Source: Candidatus Neomicrothrix sp. UBA814
Lineage (GTDB): Bacteria > Actinomycetota > Acidimicrobiia > Acidimicrobiales > Poriferisodalaceae
Direction of reading: 5' to 3'
DNA: 64,000 nucleotides
NCBI GenBank assembly: GCA_002296525.1
Contig: DBIA01000035.1
Coordinates: 62,001 to 126,000, forward strand
How positions within the stretch are numbered: position 1 is the stretch's first letter; the number at the start of each line of letters is the position of its first letter. The position numbers and the translations under genes are program-made. The notes under the pieces were generated by a model. That model did no database searches. It worked only from the letters and a program-made list of their open reading frames with translations, and was not told where the DNA came from. Positions 54,499-62,178 of the stretch are shown piece by piece.

Positions 54499-55299
54499 TT
54501 ACTTACGCGAGAAATTAGGAACGCGACGCTCGTTCATGGCTGCGACGCCTTCTTTCCAGTCGTCCGTTCCGCGCAATCGGTCCTGCTCTTCTTTTTCTCG
54601 ATCGGTGGCAGCTTTAACGGCCTGAGGTAAATGTCCCCTCATGGTTTGCCGAATTGATTCCACTGCTAGTGGAGCGGACGTTGCTATTTCGGAAGCGAAA
54701 TCGATTGCGCTAGAACGAAGATCGGCGAGTGGTACTAGGTGATCCACCAGGCCGATCTTCGCTGCCTCATCGCCGTTTATGCGAGCACCTGTGTAGAGCA
54801 GCTCCAACGCCTTTTGTTGCCCGACTAGTGCGGGAAGAGTAACCGTTAACGCGAATCCATGGTGAAAACCGAGCCGTGCGAAGTTTGCGGTGAAACGAGC
54901 TTCCGGGGCAGCGATTCGAAAGTCAGCGAAACAAGCAACACCCAAGCCGCCGCCAACAGCGGCGCCCTGCACCGCTGCAACAACCGGTGTTTTGCAGCTG
55001 AAGAGATCAAATGCAGCGTCGTAAAGGTGCCTTGCGGAACCGTCGGCATTCTTTGCAGTAATTTCGCCACCGCGGCTTCCATCGTTGTGGAATTGGGCAC
55101 CTGCACAAAAATTCTTACCTTCCGCACACAGAACTATTGCTCGACAGTTTTCGTCGTTATCTAAGTCCCCGAATGCAGACACGAGTCCGTCTATCAGTTC
55201 CAGATCGAAGAAATTGTTGGGCGGGCGGCGGATTTCCGCGACGGCGACATAATTATCAAGTGAGACGTGCAGGTCTCCGTATACAGCGAATTCAGTCAT
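54499..55299 (-). CDS. Enoyl-CoA hydratase/isomerase family protein
   Basis: This 266-residue crotonase has oxyanion-hole segments GKNFCAGAQFHND and QGAAVGGGLGVACFADFRIAAPEARF. The first catalytic position reads ANFARLGFHHGFALTVTLP, where the usual Glu is not evident, so an isomerase or similar activity is as likely as hydration. It lies 28 bases upstream of the acyl-CoA dehydrogenase on the same strand. Confidence 0.88.
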   Translation of the reverse strand: MTEFAVYGDLHVSLDNYVAVAEIRRPPNNFFDLELIDGLVSAFGDLDNDENCRAIVLCAEGKNFCAGAQFHNDGSRGGEITAKNADGSARHLYDAAFDLFSCKTPVVAAVQGAAVGGGLGVACFADFRIAAPEARFTANFARLGFHHGFALTVTLPALVGQQKALELLYTGARINGDEAAKIGLVDHLVPLADLRSSAIDFASEIATSAPLAVESIRQTMRGHLPQAVKAATDREKEEQDRLRGTDDWKEGVAAMNERRVPNFSRK

Positions 55300-55347
55300 G
55301 CTGTGATGCTAGATCTGATCGAAGTCTTTTGCGTTAATGATCTATCT

Positions 55348-56427
55348 CTAATTCAGAACAGCTGAACCGCCGGTGACTAATGGATAGAGCTGGTCGGCAC
55401 CTTGTGCTACTGCGATTTTGCCGAGCCAACTACTCCACTCGGCATCACTTCCGTACTCTTTTCGCCACGACCACAACCGTCGACTCAAATGATGGAGTGG
55501 GTACTCCTGAGTCATTCCCATAGCTCCGTGGGCTTGATGACAAGCCTTTGTAGCCCGGGCTGCAGCCTGGTTGGCTACTAACTTGGCTGCAGCAATTTCG
55601 AATTGCGCAGTGCCTCGGGCTGCCTCTCTTGCCGCAGTTTCCGCAACCATTCGAGCTAGGGCAGCATCCTGAGCGCCCCAAACTAGGTGCTGTTGAACGG
55701 CCTGGAATTTGGCGACGGGACGCCCAAATTGAACGCGGTCGTTCGTGTAAGAAACCGTTAGTTGGCTCATCTTTTCAATTGCGCCGGCCATTAGAGCGGC
55801 GCGTGATAGCGCTCCTCGAAAGCGGAAGGCTTCGAGATCTATGCCGGGCGCGGCTATCGCGAGAGGCACCTGAACATTTTCAAATGTCACAGTGTCACGT
55901 GGTTCGCCAGCCATGTTTGTCATGGGCTCGATAGCGCATTGAGCGCTGTCGATGGACGCGATTACCGTTTGGTCTTCGATAGACAAAGGAACCACAATTC
56001 GCTCCGCGACGCGAGCCCATGGGACACGTAGCGCACGTCCTGTGACCGTTACTTCGTCGCCAGATACAGAACCGGTTACATTCTCTCGCCCATTGGGAAC
56101 GACTGTAGTAATACCGTCGGGTAACTCCTGACTTGAGTTAGCGAGCAGCCACCCGCCGAGAATCCCAGTTTCGGCGGCTGGAATAGGTGCAGCGTGGTAA
56201 CCAACCAGCCGCAATACCTCAAGCGCGTCGAGCAATGACCCTCCGGACCCCCCGGCATCTTCATCGATGGAAATCCATGGGAAACCAGTTTCGGCAAACG
56301 CATTCCAGATTTCGGGCGCTTGACCTGTTGCTTCAGCGGCTTGAATCGATTCGTGGTCGCAGATCTCGGAGAGGAGACGATGAGCGGTTTCGGTTACTAA
56401 GGGATCAACCAAACTGTCTTCTGTCAT
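55348..56427 (-). CDS. Acyl-CoA dehydrogenase, short-type (probable heteromer partner)
   Basis: This 359-residue acyl-CoA dehydrogenase-like protein carries QFGRPVAKFQAVQQHLVWGAQDAALARM and a C-terminal QAHGAMGMTQEYPLHHLSRRLW. It lacks the usual GTxEIQ end motif. Its ATG at 56427 overlaps the stop of the next acyl-CoA dehydrogenase gene (ATGA). Such a short, overlapping partner is typical of the alpha2beta2 acyl-CoA dehydrogenases used by actinobacteria on steroid and branched acyl-CoA substrates, where each subunit type contributes part of the site. Confidence 0.88.
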   Translation of the reverse strand: MTEDSLVDPLVTETAHRLLSEICDHESIQAAEATGQAPEIWNAFAETGFPWISIDEDAGGSGGSLLDALEVLRLVGYHAAPIPAAETGILGGWLLANSSQELPDGITTVVPNGRENVTGSVSGDEVTVTGRALRVPWARVAERIVVPLSIEDQTVIASIDSAQCAIEPMTNMAGEPRDTVTFENVQVPLAIAAPGIDLEAFRFRGALSRAALMAGAIEKMSQLTVSYTNDRVQFGRPVAKFQAVQQHLVWGAQDAALARMVAETAAREAARGTAQFEIAAAKLVANQAAARATKACHQAHGAMGMTQEYPLHHLSRRLWSWRKEYGSDAEWSSWLGKIAVAQGADQLYPLVTGGSAVLN

Positions 56428-57575
56428 GCCGGTAGACCTTTCAAGCCCTTGGAAGCAACGGATCTGAGAATTTCGATAGTTCCGCCTCTTATCGTGTTGC
56501 CTGGGAAAGTGACGACACATTGAGAAAGTAGTCGCTCAAACAGAGACTCCGAGTCGGGCGAATATTCGAGATCGATTAGATGAACAAGTTTCTCAACTAC
56601 TTCCTGCTCGTATCGGGTACCCATTTCCTTTACTAGGGATGACTCGACCGATGGAGCCTCTCCCGTATCGATTAAGCGAGCTACGGAAAGGGAAAGGTTA
56701 CGAATGCCCCACCAGCGCGCAATAAGCTCGCCGAATAGTTCGGTCACGGCATTTTCGAGCTCAGTTCCATGTGCCTCGCGCAGCAGTTGCTCAACGGTTG
56801 AGAAGGGCGACAACCAACGATCTGGTCCGCCTCGCTCATAGGCCATCTCAGTCGTGTTTTGATGCCAACCCATTCCGAGATCTCCAACCACGTTGGTATC
56901 GGGTACAAAAACCTCGTTGAAGGTGACTTCATTGAAGTGGTGTGAACCGTCTAGGAAAGGGATGGGGCTAATCTCCAGACCGGGTGACTTGAGGTCGATG
57001 AGGAGCTGCGATAAGCCAGCGTGTTTGTTGCCGTCCTCCATCGGCGAGGTTCTCAATAGGCACACAAACCAATCATTCTCATGTGCACCGGAAGTCCAAA
57101 TTTTCGTGCCATTTATGATCCAGCCGTCCGATGCTCGCTCGGCTTTGGTGGAGACAGAAGCGAGATCGGATCCACTATCAGGTTCGCTCATCCCGATAGA
57201 AAAGCCGAGTTCACCTCGACAAATAGAGGGCAGGAACCGTTCCCGTTGCTCCTCGGTTCCAAATTTAAGAATCACATTTCCTGTCTGGCGATCCGCTACC
57301 CAATGGTGGCCTACCGGCGCGCCCCATCGAAGCATTTCTTCAACCACGATGAAGCGGTCTACCGCTGTCCGGTCTGAGCCGCCCCATTCCTTCGGTAGAG
57401 CCATCCCTACCCATCCCCTCTCAGCCATTTTTAAGGAGAAGTCTTTGTCTTTTCGCGCCGCCATTCCGAGACACGGTTCGTGTGAACCGGGCGGTAACTC
57501 TTCGGCAAGAAACTCTCGTACCTCTTGTTGGAGACGCAGCTCCGCTTCGGTCAATTCTGTTGGGGTAAAGCGCAT
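56424..57575 (-). CDS. Acyl-CoA dehydrogenase, long-type (probable heteromer partner)
   Basis: This 383-residue acyl-CoA dehydrogenase shows GFSIGMSEPDSGSDLASVSTKAER, GTKIWTSGAHENDWFVCLLRTSP, a FAD-binding segment and the C-terminal IRGGTIEILRSVASKGLKGLP. ATG 57575 precedes MRFTPTELTEAE; an open frame to 57611 seems not coding. Its stop overlaps the shorter dehydrogenase as ATGA, so the two subunits are translated together and probably form one alpha2beta2 enzyme. Confidence 0.92.
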   Translation of the reverse strand: MRFTPTELTEAELRLQQEVREFLAEELPPGSHEPCLGMAARKDKDFSLKMAERGWVGMALPKEWGGSDRTAVDRFIVVEEMLRWGAPVGHHWVADRQTGNVILKFGTEEQRERFLPSICRGELGFSIGMSEPDSGSDLASVSTKAERASDGWIINGTKIWTSGAHENDWFVCLLRTSPMEDGNKHAGLSQLLIDLKSPGLEISPIPFLDGSHHFNEVTFNEVFVPDTNVVGDLGMGWHQNTTEMAYERGGPDRWLSPFSTVEQLLREAHGTELENAVTELFGELIARWWGIRNLSLSVARLIDTGEAPSVESSLVKEMGTRYEQEVVEKLVHLIDLEYSPDSESLFERLLSQCVVTFPGNTIRGGTIEILRSVASKGLKGLPA

Positions 57576-57727
57576 GATTCTTATTCTCCGCACAGGCGAT
57601 GAGTAAGTCAATCTAACTCCACAACCAACGGCAGGACACTTGAAGTTGCTGAACGAACAAATTGCTTAATCGGCGGGCGTCTGATGTTATTTGTCGTGTT
57701 GGCGGACTTCCCAGTGAAGATCGGAGA

Positions 57728-58225
57728 ATGTGTATTGTGAAGGGCCCATTTGAGGGATATTCAGCTGTAGTCAAGCCAGAGTGGATTGACTTCAATGGTC
57801 ATTTCAACGCTGGCTATTACTTAGTGTGTTTCGACGATGCGATCGAATCCTGGATGGACTTCGTTGGTCTCGGGCGCGCTCACCGGGACTTACATGCCGT
57901 TACAACATTCTCTGCTCAGAACCATGTCACTTATTTGCGCGAAGTGCATGAAGGGGCACATCTAACTGTCAGTACACAGCTCTTAGGCTTTGACTGGAAG
58001 CGTATACATGCCATGCAGATCATGGTGAACAATGACGACGACTATGTTGCTGCAACGTGCGAGGTCATGTCCCTCCACGTTTCGGAGGAAACACGTCGTG
58101 TGTCAGAAATGCATCCAGATGCGCATGCACGTTTAGAAGAAATCTGGGAAAGCCACAAAGAGTTGGAGACACCGCCACAAGTTGGTCAAGTAATTGGTGT
58201 ACCTGGTGAGTCAACGGACTCGTAA
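57728..58225 (+). CDS. Hotdog-fold thioesterase
   Basis: This 165-residue hotdog thioesterase shows YSAVVKPEWIDFNGHFNAGYYLVCFDDAIESWMDFVGLG, the 4-hydroxybenzoyl-CoA thioesterase-like start in which the Asp (WIDFNGH) is the expected catalytic acid, then HVTYLREVHEGAHLTV. ATG 57728 follows a GGAG site. It is divergent to the acyl-CoA dehydrogenases and 19 bases before an SDR, so it may release the product of that pathway. Confidence 0.85.
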   Translation: MCIVKGPFEGYSAVVKPEWIDFNGHFNAGYYLVCFDDAIESWMDFVGLGRAHRDLHAVTTFSAQNHVTYLREVHEGAHLTVSTQLLGFDWKRIHAMQIMVNNDDDYVAATCEVMSLHVSEETRRVSEMHPDAHARLEEIWESHKELETPPQVGQVIGVPGESTDS

Positions 58226-58244
58226 CTAAGGGAAGAGCTCAGGA

Positions 58245-59009
58245 ATGGGACAGCGTTTAGAAGGTAAGCGGGCAGTTATAACCGGCGGCGGCAGAGGTAT
58301 AGGTAAGGCAATAGCCCTCTCTTACGTTCGAGAAGGTGCGCAATGTGTTGTCACCAGTCGCAAATTAGATGACTTAGAGGCAACCTCAGAGGAAGGCCCC
58401 GAAGGGACGATCAAGCCATTCGTCTGTGACGTTTCGAATGACGAATCGGTTGCTGCGATGGCTGAGTTTGTTAATGACGAATTTGGAGGAGTGGACATAG
58501 TTGTCAATAACGCAGGTATCCATGCCGCCGGAAGATTTCTGGATATTGATCCAGCCACGTACACGCGCCTTTACGAGGTGAACGTCGTCGGAATAGTCCG
58601 AGTAAGTCAAGCGTTTTTGGGTGGAATGATTGAGAGGGGGCGCGGCAGTATCGTCAACATTGCCTCTACGGCGGGACTGTTTGAGTCTCCCGGCCAAGCG
58701 CCTTATAACGCATCTAAACACGGAGCTGTAGGGCTAACTCGATGCATGGGTTTGGAGTTAGCGTCATCCGGTGTTACGTGCAACGCGATTTGTCCCGGCT
58801 TTGTCGACACACCCATGTTGGATGGATTCGCCGAACTAGTGGGTGCAGAATCTGACGAATTGCGTAACCAATTGGCGAAACGAACTCCCATGGGACGGAT
58901 CTTGTCGCCCGATGAGATCGCTAATTTAGCGGTGTACTTAGGCAGTGATGAAGCGTCTGGTATGACCGGACAAACTATGGCGATAAGTAACGGCATGCGG
59001 ATGTCGTGA
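58245..59009 (+). CDS. Short-chain dehydrogenase/reductase
   Basis: This 254-residue classical SDR shows the cofactor motif TGGGRGIGKA, Arg/Lys after beta-2 (VVTSRKLDD) that points to NADP, the NNAG motif VVNNAGIHAAG, the catalytic Ser in NIASTAGLFES and the YxxxK pair in PYNASKHG. Substrate unknown. The start follows a GGA site after the thioesterase, and GTGA at its end starts the next small gene. Confidence 0.9.
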   Translation: MGQRLEGKRAVITGGGRGIGKAIALSYVREGAQCVVTSRKLDDLEATSEEGPEGTIKPFVCDVSNDESVAAMAEFVNDEFGGVDIVVNNAGIHAAGRFLDIDPATYTRLYEVNVVGIVRVSQAFLGGMIERGRGSIVNIASTAGLFESPGQAPYNASKHGAVGLTRCMGLELASSGVTCNAICPGFVDTPMLDGFAELVGAESDELRNQLAKRTPMGRILSPDEIANLAVYLGSDEASGMTGQTMAISNGMRMS

Positions 59010-59398
59010 ATGTTGACGCGGAGGCACTAGCGCGAGCCTTTGAACGTGTTGGGGCAAAATGTCGAGGAGACGCGCAGTTTGTTCAGGCCACGAAGTTCTG
59101 GAATGGAACTCTTCGATTAGGAATAGGCCAGACTGTCCTGCTCTTTCGCTTTGACGAAGGCGAATTGCAATCTGTGTCCGAGGGCGACGACGACCCCTTT
59201 GATGAACCCGGTAATTTCGGCTTTGATGCCTCGATTAAGGCTTGGAATAGGTTGTTGCTGCGATCGCCGGACAGTCAACAGCTGGCAGGTCCCGGTTGGT
59301 CGGGCGACGTCGTTCGGACCGGCGATAGGGATACCTATTGGCGTTATTACCCTGTCCTCAGGCGCTTAATCGAACTTGCCAGTCAAGAACTCAAGTAA
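59006..59398 (+). CDS. Uncharacterised small protein overlapping the SDR
   Basis: This 130-residue protein starts GTG 59006, overlapping the SDR stop (GTGA), so the two are probably translated together. It shows a beta-rich centre (NGTLRLGIGQTVLLFRFDEGELQSV) and a C-terminal helix (YYPVLRRLIELASQELK), perhaps a sterol-carrier or lipid-binding-like fold, but I do not recognise it firmly. No signal peptide or membrane segment. Confidence 0.72.
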   Translation: MNVDAEALARAFERVGAKCRGDAQFVQATKFWNGTLRLGIGQTVLLFRFDEGELQSVSEGDDDPFDEPGNFGFDASIKAWNRLLLRSPDSQQLAGPGWSGDVVRTGDRDTYWRYYPVLRRLIELASQELK

Positions 59399-59464
59399 GT
59401 ACAACTTCAAATATGCGCCGGAATTTTCTATCCGTATATAGGTAGATAGTTCTAGGCTAGGGGT

Positions 59465-61300
59465 ATGCCTCAGCATCGTTCGAACACTTCCACTGCCGGC
59501 CGGAACCAGGCTGGAGCGCGAGCACTATGGCGCGCGACAGGTATGACCGACGAAGACTTCCACAAACCGATCGTCGCAATTGCCAACTCCTTTACTCAGT
59601 TCGTTCCCGGTCACGTGCACCTGAAAGATTTAGGTCAAATGGTTGCCCGCGAGATCGAACAGGCGGGCGGAGTGGCCAAAGAGTTCAACACCATTGCTGT
59701 CGACGACGGAATAGCCATGGGTCATGACGGAATGCTCTACAGCTTGCCGAGCCGTGACTTGATAGCGGACTCGGTTGAATACATGGTGGAAGCTCACTGT
59801 GCCGACGCCCTTGTTTGTATCAGTAATTGCGACAAAATCACTCCAGGGATGCTCAACGCCGCGATGCGTCTCAATATTCCGACGGTCTTCGTTTCTGGTG
59901 GCCCGATGGAGGCAGGTAAGACAAAACTCGCCGAAAACAAAGTTGATTTGATTAACGTCATGATTGTCGCCGCTGATGATTCGGTCAGCGACGAAGATGT
60001 TCTTGAGATGGAACGTTCAGGATGCCCTACCTGTGGCTCGTGCTCCGGAATGTTTACGGCCAACTCTATGAATTGCTTGACCGAAGCTCTCGGCCTCTCT
60101 TTGCCAGGAAACGGCACCGTGGTGGCCACACATGCGGACCGGAAAGAATTGTTCCTAAGTGCCGGACGATTGATCGTTGATTTATGCCGTCGCTACTACG
60201 ACGATGATGATTATTCGGTGCTCCCCAGGAGTGTGGCCAGTTTTGACGCGTTCGAGAATGCAATGTCGTTGGACATAGCCATGGGCGGCTCGACAAATAC
60301 CATTTTGCATCTTTTGGCTGCTGCCCAGGAAGGCGGGGTGGACTTCACAATGGCCGATATAGATCGGTTATCAAAGAAGGTCCCCAATATCTGCAAGGTT
60401 GCACCTGCAACTGAGCTCTTTCACGTCGAAGACGTCCATCGTGCTGGAGGGGTTATGGGTATCTTGGCTGAGCTGAATCGAGCGGGCTTGCTGAATAATG
60501 AAGCTCCAACGGTTTATGCGGCGAGCCTCTTTGAAGCTCTAATGCAGTATGACGTGGCTAGCAACGATGATGAGTCCTTGCACGAGTTCTATAGAGCTGG
60601 ACCGGCGGGCATCCCTACTCAGGTGGCATTTAGTCAGGCCGAGCGCTACAACTCCTTAGACCTCGACCGACAACAAGGCTGTATCCGTTCAGTGGAATAC
60701 GCTTATAGCGCTGACGGTGGCTTGGCTGTTCTCTACGGCAATTTGGCTGAGGATGGGTGTGTCGTCAAAACAGCAGGAGTGGACGAAGCAAATCTGGTCT
60801 TTACAGGAAGAGCACATGTTGTCGAGAGCCAAGATGAAGCTGTTGACCATATTTTAAATGACAAAGTCACTGAGGGGTCCGTAGTAGTCGTTCGATACGA
60901 AGGTCCTAGAGGGGGGCCTGGAATGCAAGAAATGTTGTATCCAACGTCGTATCTCAAATCAAAAGGCCTTGGCAAAGCGTGCGCGCTTCTGACTGACGGG
61001 CGCTTTTCGGGTGGCACCTCTGGTCTTTCAATTGGGCACGTCTCGCCTGAAGCTGCCGCTGGAGGAACAATCGGCCTGGTTCGAGATGGCGACATTATCC
61101 AGATAGATATCCCGAACCGCTCGATTCATCTTCAGGTTGACGACGACCTTCTCGCTGAGAGAAGAAAGTTTCAGGACGAGTTGGGTTGGAAACCAGAAAT
61201 GCAACGTCCACGAAAGGTGTCCGCTGCTCTTAAGGCGTACGGCTTGATGGCGACTAGTGCCGACAAGGGCGCAGTCCGCGATTTAAGCGCATTCTTATAA
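59465..61300 (+). CDS. ilvD: Dihydroxy-acid dehydratase
   Basis: IlvD dehydrates dihydroxy-isovalerate in valine, leucine and isoleucine synthesis using an iron-sulfur cluster. The 611-residue protein has the three cluster cysteines in LVCISNCDKITPGMLNAAMR and SGCPTCGSCSGMFTANSMNCLTEALGLSLPGNGT, the DGRFSGGTSGLSIGHVSPEAA motif and the C-terminal LTDGRFSGG. Start ATG 59465. No ilvBNC is near, so it stands apart from the rest of its pathway. Confidence 0.97.
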   Translation: MPQHRSNTSTAGRNQAGARALWRATGMTDEDFHKPIVAIANSFTQFVPGHVHLKDLGQMVAREIEQAGGVAKEFNTIAVDDGIAMGHDGMLYSLPSRDLIADSVEYMVEAHCADALVCISNCDKITPGMLNAAMRLNIPTVFVSGGPMEAGKTKLAENKVDLINVMIVAADDSVSDEDVLEMERSGCPTCGSCSGMFTANSMNCLTEALGLSLPGNGTVVATHADRKELFLSAGRLIVDLCRRYYDDDDYSVLPRSVASFDAFENAMSLDIAMGGSTNTILHLLAAAQEGGVDFTMADIDRLSKKVPNICKVAPATELFHVEDVHRAGGVMGILAELNRAGLLNNEAPTVYAASLFEALMQYDVASNDDESLHEFYRAGPAGIPTQVAFSQAERYNSLDLDRQQGCIRSVEYAYSADGGLAVLYGNLAEDGCVVKTAGVDEANLVFTGRAHVVESQDEAVDHILNDKVTEGSVVVVRYEGPRGGPGMQEMLYPTSYLKSKGLGKACALLTDGRFSGGTSGLSIGHVSPEAAAGGTIGLVRDGDIIQIDIPNRSIHLQVDDDLLAERRKFQDELGWKPEMQRPRKVSAALKAYGLMATSADKGAVRDLSAFL

Positions 61301-61385
61301 GGGAAATCCTGAGCTCTCGGTTTAATCTTGTTGCATCTATCGATCGGGTCGTTTCCGCTGATCCACAAGGCGATAGGTTCCTGCT

Positions 61386-62174
61386 ATGGAGATTTTCGGT
61401 GTAGTTAATGCCTCTCCAGACTCGCTGGCAAATTTTTCGGTTGTCTCTAATGAGGAAGAGGCGAAAAGGTATGGCGCTGAGTTACTGAGTCGGGGCGCGG
61501 ACCATTTAGATGTTGGAGCTCAAGCGTCACATGGTGATGCTGCTTTCGTAACTCCCGAACAGGAGTGGGAGATCGTCGAAGGGCCCCTCAAAGGTCTTCT
61601 ATCGCTTGGGGTCGAGGTTTCTATCGACACTTGGCAAGTAGAGACCGCTAGACGCGCATTAGATGCTGGGGCATGCGTACTCAACGCGGCTGACGCATTG
61701 CAGAGTGACGAAATGATTGAACTGGCCGCAAGCCGCGAGGTCCAGGTTGTGTTGCCCTTCATGTTAGGACCCGACCCTCGACATCTGAAGCACATAGAAG
61801 GTGATCCAGTTCAAGTCATGGTCGATTGGTTCGACTTACAACTTGAACGCGCAGAGCGGTGGGGGATTAGAGACCGGCTCATATTGGATCCTGGAACTGG
61901 ATTCTCCCCACCTCATTGGAACTGGGAAGAGAGATTCGAATACCAAAAGGCCATCTACTCCGGTCTAAGCAGGCTCCGACGTTTCGAGCTGCCGATATAT
62001 GTGCCGATTGCTTGGAAGCAGACCCCAGACAGGCTGGAGCTTGTTGACTTAGTCTTAAGCCAAGAAATCGAATACGTAAGAGCTCACATACCCGAACAAA
62101 TCCGTCAAAGACACACTGCGATTCTAGAAGGAAACCCCTTACCCACCTCAGAGATTTGGGAAGGGTATGAGTAA
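61386..62174 (+). CDS. Dihydropteroate-synthase-like (pterin-binding TIM barrel) protein, diverged
   Basis: This 262-residue TIM barrel resembles dihydropteroate synthase (FolP). It shows FGVVNASPDSLANFS (canonical NVTPDSFSDG), ADHLDVGAQASHGDAAF (in place of DxGGESTRPG), VEVSIDTWQVETARRALDAGACVLNAAD and LILDPGTGFSPPHWNWEERF. The Ser-Thr-Arg loop used by FolP for pterin phosphate is gone, and the GxSRK motif reads PIAWKQTPDRL. It is probably a paralogue with another pterin or tetrahydrofolate substrate, such as a methyltransferase-type barrel. Canonical folate genes are not adjacent. Confidence 0.75.
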   Translation: MEIFGVVNASPDSLANFSVVSNEEEAKRYGAELLSRGADHLDVGAQASHGDAAFVTPEQEWEIVEGPLKGLLSLGVEVSIDTWQVETARRALDAGACVLNAADALQSDEMIELAASREVQVVLPFMLGPDPRHLKHIEGDPVQVMVDWFDLQLERAERWGIRDRLILDPGTGFSPPHWNWEERFEYQKAIYSGLSRLRRFELPIYVPIAWKQTPDRLELVDLVLSQEIEYVRAHIPEQIRQRHTAILEGNPLPTSEIWEGYE

Positions 62175-62178
62175 CGAT

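Noticed and set aside
59428..59449. Inverted repeat CTATC/GATAG before ilvD as an operator
   Set aside because: Only five base pairs with a 12-base spacer, not strong enough against chance; kept as a note only.
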